Translations under genes and position numbers: made by a program
Shown here: in pieces, positions 31,459 through 37,809 of the stretch
Position numbering within the stretch: position 1 is the first letter of the stretch
Layout: every line of letters begins with the position of its first letter
Assembly (NCBI GenBank): GCA_019456165.1
Contig: VRUJ01000025.1
Coordinates: forward strand, 23,856 to 61,664
DNA from: Chloroflexota bacterium
GTDB lineage: Bacteria; Chloroflexota; Anaerolineae; Anaerolineales; UBA11579
DNA: 37,809 nucleotides
Direction of reading: 5' to 3'
The notes under the pieces: model-generated
What the model saw: only the letters and a program-made list of their open reading frames with translations
Told to the model about the DNA's origin: nothing
Database searches by the model: none

Positions 31459-32484
31459 CTACAAACCCCAGATCTGGCGGGCTTGATCTAACGTAGTCTG
31501 CCAAACTTGTTCTTCAGATTCTATTCCAGAACCGAGAGGATCCTGCCAGGTTTGCTCCAGCAGCGCCTGGACAGCCGCTAGGGCGCTGTAGGAGCCTGCT
31601 TCAAGGTCGTAGCCCCCTTCAAGGATAAGGGCTATACGGCCCTGGCAGTGCCTGTCTGCCCAATTGACCAATCCTGTGATAAGCTGCCCATAGCAGTTTG
31701 TGGAAACTAACAATTGACTCAGGGGATCGCGCCAATGAGCGTCAAAACCAGCGCTGACAAGGATCATATCGGGTTGGAAACGATCCAGGAGAGGCAGGAT
31801 AATCGTCATGTGAGCAGCCTTCATGGCCTTATCGCCTGAATAAGGCGGCAATGGCAGATTGACTGTAAAACCTTCTCCTGCGCCCTCCCCAGTTTCCTGC
31901 AGAGCGCCGGTGCCTGGGTACAATGGAGATTGATGTGTTGAAAAAAATGAAACGTCGCCACGCTGCCAGAAGATGTCCTGGGTCCCGTTGCCGTGGTGCA
32001 GGTCGATATCAATGATTGTTAGGTGCTTGGCATTTTCTTTTTGCAATAAATATTCTGCTGCCACAGCGATATTGTTGATCAGACAAAAACCCATCGCCCG
32101 GTTGGGGGTCGCGTGGTGGCCGGGAGGGCGGGTTAGGGCAAAACCGCGTTTAGCCTCCCGCCGCCAGACTGCACCCGCAACCGCAATGGCTCCCCCGGCT
32201 GCATTGTAGGCTAGCTGCCAGGTTTGTGGAGTGAGGTAGGTATCCATATCCAAAGGTTGGCTGTGGGCTCCCGACGATTTGATCATTTCCAAATAACCGG
32301 GTTCGTGGATGGCATGAAGAACTTCATCCGGGATAGTTTCAGGAGCCAGGTGTGGGTACGCTTGCCACAAACCCGCGTTCTCCAACTCCTCCCGGATGGC
32401 TTCGACGCGGTCAGGACGTTCCGGGTGGCCGGGCTGATTGTGCGCCTGGTGGCCGCTGGGGTAAAAGAATACGATGTCTTCCAT
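31459..32484 (-). CDS. Histone deacetylase family (AcuC/acetylpolyamine amidohydrolase-like) protein
   Basis: A 341-residue zinc amidohydrolase of the arginase/deacetylase fold. The zinc and catalytic motifs are present: RPPGHHAT (His123, His124), IIDIDLHHGNGTQDIF (Asp161, His163), SAGFDAHWRDPL (third metal Asp), and ILEGGYDLEAG with the late Gly-Gly-Tyr. HPERPDRVEAI is the usual N-terminal motif. Bacterial members deacetylate acetylated lysines, polyamines or other small amides; the substrate is not readable. No operon partner is adjacent. Confidence 0.93.
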   Translation of the reverse strand: MEDIVFFYPSGHQAHNQPGHPERPDRVEAIREELENAGLWQAYPHLAPETIPDEVLHAIHEPGYLEMIKSSGAHSQPLDMDTYLTPQTWQLAYNAAGGAIAVAGAVWRREAKRGFALTRPPGHHATPNRAMGFCLINNIAVAAEYLLQKENAKHLTIIDIDLHHGNGTQDIFWQRGDVSFFSTHQSPLYPGTGALQETGEGAGEGFTVNLPLPPYSGDKAMKAAHMTIILPLLDRFQPDMILVSAGFDAHWRDPLSQLLVSTNCYGQLITGLVNWADRHCQGRIALILEGGYDLEAGSYSALAAVQALLEQTWQDPLGSGIESEEQVWQTTLDQARQIWGL

Positions 32485-32638
32485 TGGGATTATTATTTTA
32501 CCGGAGTTTTGAAATAATTATACTGAGATGATGAATAGAGTATTTTCTCTTTGGGGGATATTTGGAGCTAATCATAAAATCACAAGAAACTTAATGATAT
32601 TATTATCGTGGAAGAAATCTTCAAAAAAAGGACACTAA

Positions 32639-33304
32639 ATGGAAACTCTTAATCTTACAAATGACGAACTCCTAACCACCACCCGAGCAGTACGCAAGCG
32701 CCTGGATCTTTCCAGGCCAGTTGATATGGAAGTTATCAAGGAGTGCCTCGAAATTGCCCTACAGGCGCCTACTGCTTCCAACTCACAAACCTGGCATTTC
32801 ATTGTGGTGACAGATGCAGAACAGAAGGAAAAGCTTACTGAGCTATATCGCAAAACGATGGCAGCCTACCGAGAATCACCCGCGGCTGCCAACCGTTTAG
32901 GCCAGGATGATCCAGAATACCAACGCGTTCAAGAGAGGGTGGTAAATTCCGCGGTTTATCTTGGAATGCATCTTCAGGAGGTGCCTGTCTTTGTTATTCC
33001 GTGTCTTTGGGGGCGAATGGAGGCGGTTGAAGGCCAAAACGCAGTTCTTTACCAGGCGAGCGCTTACGGTTCAATTTTTCCGGGAGTATGGAATTTCATG
33101 TTAGCGGCCCGCGCCAGGGGGCTTGGCACCTGCCTGACTACCTTCCATTTGCGATTTGAGCGTGAAGCTGCGGAGATCCTGGGGATACCTTACGAGAAGG
33201 TTACGCAGGTAGCTTTAATACCGGTAGCTTATACCCAGGGGACCGATTTTCGACCTGCGCGGCGCAAACCCCTGGATGGTATTCTGCATATTGAAAGATG
33301 GTGA
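32639..33304 (+). CDS. Nitroreductase-family flavoprotein
   Basis: A 221-residue FMN-dependent oxidoreductase. TTRAVRKRLDLSRPVDMEVIKECLEIALQAPTASNSQTWHF-type N-terminal sequence binds the FMN phosphate and ribityl chain. GSIFPGVWNFMLAARARGLGTCLTTF and the C-terminal RPARRKPLDGIL complete the fold. Enzymes of this family reduce nitro groups, quinones or enones with NAD(P)H. AAAAAGGAC precedes the ATG. Confidence 0.9.
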   Translation: METLNLTNDELLTTTRAVRKRLDLSRPVDMEVIKECLEIALQAPTASNSQTWHFIVVTDAEQKEKLTELYRKTMAAYRESPAAANRLGQDDPEYQRVQERVVNSAVYLGMHLQEVPVFVIPCLWGRMEAVEGQNAVLYQASAYGSIFPGVWNFMLAARARGLGTCLTTFHLRFEREAAEILGIPYEKVTQVALIPVAYTQGTDFRPARRKPLDGILHIERW

Positions 33305-33334
33305 TTTAGCTAACAGTTTTTTTATGAGAAATAA

Positions 33335-33362
33335 ACCTTAGTTTTTTAATATTCACTAAGGT
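33335..33362. promoter_or_regulatory. Inverted repeat before the DinB gene
   Basis: ACCTTAGT (33335-33342) and ACTAAGGT (33355-33362) form a perfect 8-bp stem around an AT-rich 12-nt loop, 13 nt before the DinB start. It could be a repressor site or the terminator of the nitroreductase gene. Confidence 0.4.
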
Positions 33363-33375
33363 AGAGGATAATAAA

Positions 33376-33882
33376 ATGACACATCCCTTAGTCAACCAAC
33401 TGCGTTTTACCCGCAGTGAATTCAAGCGCTGCATGGAGGGCGTTTCCCCAGAGGATGCCCAACAGCGCTTAAAACCGCTGAACTGCATCAGTTGGATCAT
33501 TGGCCATTTAGCCAGCCAAGAGCATAATTGGTGGGTGATTGTCCCCCAAGCTAAAAACCTGGCACCTGGATTAAATGATTTGGTCGGTTGGGGAAAGCCT
33601 GCAAGCACGCCGCCTCTGGTTGAGATGTGGTCGGCATGGCAAACTATCACCTCAGCCGCGGATGAGTACCTGGATACGCTCAATTCAGAGTCATTGCAGA
33701 GCCACCAGGAATGGAAGGGAAAACGGATGGAGGAGAACGTCGGCATCAAACTGTTGAGGAACATTTACCATTATTGGTTCCACACCGGGGAGGCTCATGC
33801 TATCAGGCAATCGCTGGGGCACACAGATTTACCTCAATTCGTGGGAGATATCTCTGAGGCTGTTTATAGGCCTGAGGTTTAA
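33376..33882 (+). CDS. DinB-family four-helix protein
   Basis: A 168-residue DinB-like bundle. The likely metal-binding histidines lie in CISWIIGHLASQEHNWW and in HYWFHTGEAHAIRQSLGH, the usual places for the His triad. There is no signal peptide. The family includes thiol-dependent transferases and stress proteins; the function here is unknown. It is the second DinB-like gene in the window, but only distantly similar to the one at 6630. Confidence 0.85.
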   Translation: MTHPLVNQLRFTRSEFKRCMEGVSPEDAQQRLKPLNCISWIIGHLASQEHNWWVIVPQAKNLAPGLNDLVGWGKPASTPPLVEMWSAWQTITSAADEYLDTLNSESLQSHQEWKGKRMEENVGIKLLRNIYHYWFHTGEAHAIRQSLGHTDLPQFVGDISEAVYRPEV

Positions 33883-33914
33883 TTCCGCGAAAGAGTTTTA
33901 ATCTTAATCCCACA

Positions 33915-34502
33915 TCAATCGCCAGCCACTCCCCAAGGCTGGATAAAATCTTCTGGTTCAACGCCGAGGCTATCCGCGATGCGGGTGATATAGTTAAAAT
34001 ATGCGATCACCTGGGTGGCATCATGGATGGCGCGGTCATCAAAGCCGAGGGCGCGTAAAGCATCCAGGTCGCTGGGAGCCATATCATGTTGTTGGTGAGT
34101 GAGCTTGGCTGCGTAAGCGCATAAGGCTTTATCAGCCTCGGTTAGAGGGGCGCTGCGCCAGTCTTGGGCGATGGCATGCACAAAGGCATCAGCTTCTGTG
34201 GGGTCGGTGTTGATTTCTGCGAGCTCTTCACGGAGGTCGTGCGCGTGGGCTTGAGTTCAGTAATAACAGTCCAATTCGGTTGAAACGACGGTTGCCAACA
34301 TTTCACGCTGCACGCGAGTGAGCGGTGATTTTCCAAACATAATCGCGCTGTACAAATCTATGCTGGTTTTCATGGCGCGTGGGTTTAGGCTCATGATATG
34401 AACAATGTGCCAAACTCTCCCCGCACGCTTTATAGCCTCATCAAATTGCTTCTTGAGGAAACCTGTCACCTTTTCTATGGGGATTTGTTCAATCCAGGGC
34501 AT
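33915..34502 (-). CDS. AhpD-like peroxidase-related protein, predicted selenoprotein (TGA as Sec82)
   Basis: Read through one TGA (complement 34257-34259), the frame gives a 195-residue protein of the carboxymuconolactone decarboxylase/AhpD peroxidase-related family. It runs from MPWIEQIPIEKVTGF to PEDFIQPWGVAGD. The redox motif reads C79-Y-Y-U82 followed by H86, with Glu67 twelve residues before Cys79. This spacing equals the Glu118, Cys130, Cys133, His137 set of M. tuberculosis AhpD as I recall it. TGA thus stands exactly at the second catalytic Cys. Both halves keep normal family sequence. A short hairpin CACG..CGTG starts about 16 nt after TGA, but a SECIS is not convincing by eye. The gene follows the ALDH gene after 20 nt. 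The alternative is a nonsense mutation. Confidence 0.8.
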
Positions 34503-34522
34503 GAGCAGAAAAGAGGGGCGTG

Positions 34523-36049
34523 TTATTCGTCGCCAAAAGTGATCCCCTGGGCTAAGGGCAGCTCGGTGGACCAATTAATCGTGTTAGTCTGTCGGCGCAT
34601 GTATGCTTTCCAGGCATCCGAACCGGATTCCCGGCCGCCACCCGTTTCCTTCTCTCCGCCAAAGGCTCCACCGATCTCCGCGCCGGAGGTGCCAATATTG
34701 ACATTGGCGATGCCGCAGTCCGAGCCCCCACAAGATAGGAAAGCCTCAACTGTTTGCATGCTGTCGGTGAAGATGGCGCTGGAGAGGCCTTGTGGAACGT
34801 CGTTATGGATTTCGAGAGCCTCTTCGATATCGCCATATTCCAACATATACAATATGGGCGCGAACGTTTCCTCTCTTACGATATCAGTTTGAGACGGCAT
34901 TTTTACAATAGCGGGGGTGATAAAATTGGGGCCTTTATCTTCAAGGTGTTCACCACCAGTGATAAGCTCACCCCCATCCGCCTTTGCTTGTTCTAACGCT
35001 TTATCCATATCTGCAACGGCGTCCGTAGTTACCAACGGGCCCATGAGCGTATCCGCCTCTAGAGGATCACCAATACGTACCTGCGCATAAGCCTTTTTTA
35101 GCCTTTCCGTTAGTTCATCGGAAATATCTTTATGCATGATGATGCGGCGGGTGGATGTACAGCGTTGACCTGCTGTGCCTACAGCCCCAAACAAGATGGC
35201 TCTTACAGCCATGTCTAGCTTGGCATCTGCTGCAACCACGATGGCGTTGTTGCCTCCCAGCTCCAAGATGGTGCGGCCAAAGCGGCGGGCAACCGTTTCG
35301 GATATATGCCGGCCTATCTTAGTAGAACCGGTAAAGGAAACCAGCGGCACACGCGAGTCGTTGAGCATAAGTTCACCCACATCCCTGCCGCTGCCGATGA
35401 GCAGGTTAAAGATTCCACTCAAACCGTGGTCGGTCATTACACGGTTAGCAATGTGCTGCACTGCGATTGCAGTCAAGGGCACTTGTGAGGAAGGTTTCCA
35501 TAGAGTCGGATCACCGCAAACTGCTGCAATGGTTGAATTCCATGCCCACACAGCTACCGGGAAGTTGAAAGCCGTGATCACGCCCACTATACCCAGGGGG
35601 TGCCACTGCTCGTACATACGGTGTTTGGGACGTTCGGAGTGCATGGTTAGGCCGTAAAGCTGGCGAGATAAGCCTACGGCGAAATCGCAGATGTCGATCA
35701 TCTCTTGGACTTCTCCATGCCCTTCGGCGCGAATCTTGCCCATTTCTAAGCTTACCAGCTCGCCAAGGGGCTCTTTGAGTTCCCGAAGCGCATTGCCTAG
35801 ATCACGGACTACCTCGCCGCGTTTGGGAGCGGGTAGTTCGCGCCAGGTCTTAAATGAGTTCTCAGCATGCGAGATGATTTTCTCGTAGCTTTCAGGCGTG
35901 GCTTGGATAACTTTAGCAATTGGCTCCGAGGTGGTGGGGTTAAATGAGGTTAACTCTTTACCTTTAGGATCTTTTATCCAGTTATCGGGTCCAGAACTGG
36001 CGCCCGGGTTTGTATCTTTGACGTTCAGCTTTTTAAGCAGCGCTTTCAT
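34523..36049 (-). CDS. ALDH7-type aldehyde dehydrogenase (aminoadipate-semialdehyde dehydrogenase-like)
   Basis: A 508-residue NAD(P)-dependent aldehyde dehydrogenase. Asn162 lies in VITAFNFPVAVW, the general base Glu263 in ILELGGNNAIVV, and the nucleophile Cys297 in GTAGQRCTSTRR. The ELGGNNAI and GTAGQRCTSTRR patterns, with GGEKETGGGRESGSDAWKAY near the end, are those of the ALDH7/antiquitin group. That group oxidises alpha-aminoadipate semialdehyde in lysine breakdown and other aldehydes in stress protection. The downstream AhpD-like gene in the same operon hints at oxidative or aldehyde stress. The substrate is not proven. Confidence 0.93.
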   Translation of the reverse strand: MKALLKKLNVKDTNPGASSGPDNWIKDPKGKELTSFNPTTSEPIAKVIQATPESYEKIISHAENSFKTWRELPAPKRGEVVRDLGNALRELKEPLGELVSLEMGKIRAEGHGEVQEMIDICDFAVGLSRQLYGLTMHSERPKHRMYEQWHPLGIVGVITAFNFPVAVWAWNSTIAAVCGDPTLWKPSSQVPLTAIAVQHIANRVMTDHGLSGIFNLLIGSGRDVGELMLNDSRVPLVSFTGSTKIGRHISETVARRFGRTILELGGNNAIVVAADAKLDMAVRAILFGAVGTAGQRCTSTRRIIMHKDISDELTERLKKAYAQVRIGDPLEADTLMGPLVTTDAVADMDKALEQAKADGGELITGGEHLEDKGPNFITPAIVKMPSQTDIVREETFAPILYMLEYGDIEEALEIHNDVPQGLSSAIFTDSMQTVEAFLSCGGSDCGIANVNIGTSGAEIGGAFGGEKETGGGRESGSDAWKAYMRRQTNTINWSTELPLAQGITFGDE

Positions 36050-36243
36050 TAAAGCAGACCTCCGGTAATCTAATTAATGTGATAATGTCATTATACCAGC
36101 AGTCAGAATGACCTGGATAATAGCTAGAACCTTTCTCTCATTTTATGCTCATATTTTATTATTAGAATGGTAATAAACTGAATTGTTGTTGTGTTAAGTG
36201 CAGAATAACTTATCGTAAAAGCGAAGCAATTTTGGATGATTTT

Positions 36244-37554
36244 ATGCAAAAATTCAGATCTTTAGGATTTCAAATATTTATTTTATTACTGGCTGCATAC
36301 GCCTGCAGTTCCAATCAAAGCGCCATAATAGATGACGAAACCTCGTTACCTGATCTTCCCGTGGATGAGCAAGGAGAATCTCCTGGTGAGAATGGGGAAA
36401 CTGGACTTAGCCCGGTTGAAAATGCTCTGCTTGCTCCGGAACTCGAGATCTTAGATTTTCACGATGGGAAATCTGTGAATTTCACCATTTCCTCGAATGG
36501 AATAATATATATAGCGTTTGGAAAAGGCACAAATCTCTACGTGATGCGTTCGCTGGATATGGGAAGAACTTTTGAGGATGCTGTGCTGGCTAACTCGGGT
36601 GTGTCTGCCACGGTTTACGCCTGGGAGGTCCCTGCGGTCACGGCTACGGAGGAGGGGGTAGTCAGAGTGGCATTTATCCTCCCTGAAGGGGATAGCGGCA
36701 GCGTGTGGATGGCAGTATCAGAAGATGGGGGGCAATCATTTAGCCCCAGCAGGAACATCAGCGGCAATTCCATGCCGAGAACATATCTGGTGCAGCTATC
36801 TCTGGATGAGCTTGGAAATCCTATATTATCCTGGCTGCAAGATGGGAATTTAGGTGTGGCGCGTTCCTTCGACCGGGGTGCTACCTTTGCAGTTTATGAC
36901 TCGGTAGATGCAGAAACTTGTGATTGCTGCCAACCGCAGACTTTAGGCATGAACGGGCAAACATATATCGTTTACCGCAATTTAGAATTTTCTGATCCAG
37001 ATCGTCAGATCCGAGATATATACCTGGTTTCTATGGATCAAGGCAGTACAATTTTCAACCCAGAAGTTCGCATCAGCGATGCCCCCTGGTATTTCAATGC
37101 ATGTCCGATCTCGGGAACTTCGCTGGTTTCGGATGGTGAGACGATTTACGTGAGTTGGATGGACGGGCGCAACGATACCGCAGGAAATTTGAGCCAAACT
37201 GATATATGGCTGGCGAGTTCTTCTGACGGCGGCCAAACATTTTCAGCAAACTGGCGGGTGAATTCCACTTCGGGCGTATTCAATAACCGCCCCTCGATAG
37301 CCCTAGACGAAGATGGAGGCCTGCACGTAGTTTGGGAAACGCAAAATGACGGGGCTGATATGCTCAACTATGCTTGGTCGGGAGATGGGGGTGTGACCTT
37401 TACCGAGGCTATTCCAATCGTGAGCAGCGATGATGGTTCTGGCCGCGGTGCTCCCAATAATCCGTCCCTGGTTTATTTTGGCGGAAATCTATATATTACC
37501 TGGATGGATAATTTGGGGGGGCATTTTACCTTTTGGCCGCTTGGAGATGGTTAG
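36244..37554 (+). CDS. Exported lipoprotein with BNR/Asp-box (sialidase-like) repeats
   Basis: The 436-residue protein opens with a signal peptide ending in a lipobox-like AAYAC (Cys21) and a Ser/Glu-rich linker. A beta-propeller-like region follows with six or so S-x-D-x-G-x-T-F Asp-box motifs: SLDMGRTF, SEDGGQSF, SFDRGATF, SMDQGSTIF, SSDGGQTF and SGDGGVTF. A CDCC cluster lies near the middle. Such propellers occur in sialidases and in many surface binding proteins; no catalytic Arg triad or Tyr-Glu pair can be assigned, so the enzyme activity is unknown. The start at 36244 is preferred over TTG at 36232. Confidence 0.8.
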   Translation: MQKFRSLGFQIFILLLAAYACSSNQSAIIDDETSLPDLPVDEQGESPGENGETGLSPVENALLAPELEILDFHDGKSVNFTISSNGIIYIAFGKGTNLYVMRSLDMGRTFEDAVLANSGVSATVYAWEVPAVTATEEGVVRVAFILPEGDSGSVWMAVSEDGGQSFSPSRNISGNSMPRTYLVQLSLDELGNPILSWLQDGNLGVARSFDRGATFAVYDSVDAETCDCCQPQTLGMNGQTYIVYRNLEFSDPDRQIRDIYLVSMDQGSTIFNPEVRISDAPWYFNACPISGTSLVSDGETIYVSWMDGRNDTAGNLSQTDIWLASSSDGGQTFSANWRVNSTSGVFNNRPSIALDEDGGLHVVWETQNDGADMLNYAWSGDGGVTFTEAIPIVSSDDGSGRGAPNNPSLVYFGGNLYITWMDNLGGHFTFWPLGDG

Positions 37555-37618
37555 ATAAACGCGATATAATGGGTATGAAAAGGTATTTTATATATTTGTA
37601 AGTGTATTTGAAATAATG

Positions 37619-37650
37619 AGGCCTGACAGGTTTTAAAACCTGTCAGGCCT
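37619..37650. terminator. Perfect 32-nt palindrome after the BNR lipoprotein gene
   Basis: AGGCCTGACAGGTTTT (37619-37634) is followed directly by its exact reverse complement and then TTTATA. It can fold as a terminator in both directions. The CCTGACAGG..CCTGTCAGG type also occurs as a dispersed repeat in many genomes (from memory), so it may be both. Confidence 0.65.
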
Positions 37651-37696
37651 TTTATATTATGGGAGTGGGAAATTGAGAAGACCCGAAGGGTTTATA

Positions 37697-37809
37697 TGGA
37701 TTGACCCCCAAAAACAAGACATATAAATAAGCACCCCTATGAGATAATAAAACAAAGGAGGTGCTCTTTATGCAAAAAAACAAGCCAGGAACGAGGGTTC
37801 AATATTCAC
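37697..37809 (+). mobile_element. Probable left end of an insertion sequence, cut by the window edge
   Basis: The sequence TGGATTGACCCCCAAAAACA (from 37697) resembles the TGxCCCCCAAAAA-type ends of IS3-like elements. It is followed after about 50 nt by a strong AAAGGAGGTG ribosome site and a new ORF with a Lys/Gln-rich N terminus. Only the first 113 nt are visible, so family and boundaries are tentative. Confidence 0.45.
37770..37809 (+). CDS. 5' fragment of an ORF, possibly a transposase helper (OrfA-like)
   Basis: An ATG at 37770 with AAAGGAGGTG about 7 nt upstream opens MQKNKPGTRVQYS, which runs off the window. A short basic N terminus of this kind fits IS3-family OrfA, but 13 codons are too few for a firm call. 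Confidence 0.4.
   Translation, partial: MQKNKPGTRVQYS

Noticed and set aside
34398..35657. Plus-strand ORFs opposite the ALDH gene
   Set aside because: They are antisense to the conserved dehydrogenase and lack starts with ribosome sites.

Overview
The window looks like chromosomal DNA from a Chloroflexota bacterium, probably of the Anaerolineae type. This rests on gene content and protein style: an acidic TPR repeat protein, SPFH protein next to an NAD-kinase-like protein, NrfD-type respiratory genes with c-type cytochromes, and many DinB, SRPBCC and VOC accessory genes. It is an inference without database support. Moderate GC, mostly ATG starts and clear AGGAGG-like ribosome sites are seen throughout.

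Layout. Positions 1-2000 hold the 3' part of a repeat-rich TPR protein and ndk. Positions 2001-6484 are a tight minus-strand series: alpha/beta hydrolase, yqeB, a yqeC-mocA fusion (maturation of selenium-dependent molybdenum hydroxylases), a response regulator, thpR and rsfS. Positions 6600-13400 carry a DinB-like protein, a secreted anchored protein, pncC, a decayed membrane-protein gene, metG, a tiny His-rich membrane ORF, and an SPFH/NAD-kinase-like pair. A two-component system (13470-15225, minus) is divergent from the main locus.

The main locus (15462-26906, plus) is a predicted membrane respiratory complex. It encodes an internally duplicated tetraheme lipoprotein cytochrome, a diheme cytochrome, a Tat-exported molybdopterin-type oxidoreductase, two complete copies of a module (four-cluster ferredoxin subunit, NrfD membrane subunit, small single-helix protein), a slipin, and a TorD-type chaperone fused to a ferredoxin. 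The catalytic-type subunit appears to have Asn where Psr/Phs-like enzymes have the molybdenum-ligating Cys.

Positions 26907-27820 form an array in which an 88-nt double-hairpin element has been amplified together with the 3' ends of both convergent flanking genes (TorD-ferredoxin and TfoX-like). After it come a membrane protein of unknown function, a C_GCAxxG_C_C-type protein cut by an in-frame TAG, an ArsR/VOC/SRPBCC operon with a palindromic operator, a deacetylase-family protein, a nitroreductase and a DinB protein. An ALDH7-type dehydrogenase follows, with an AhpD-like peroxidase gene whose second redox Cys codon is TGA: a strong selenoprotein candidate, consistent with the selenium-linked yqeB/yqeC genes. 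The window ends with a BNR-repeat lipoprotein, a perfect palindrome and the left edge of a probable insertion sequence.
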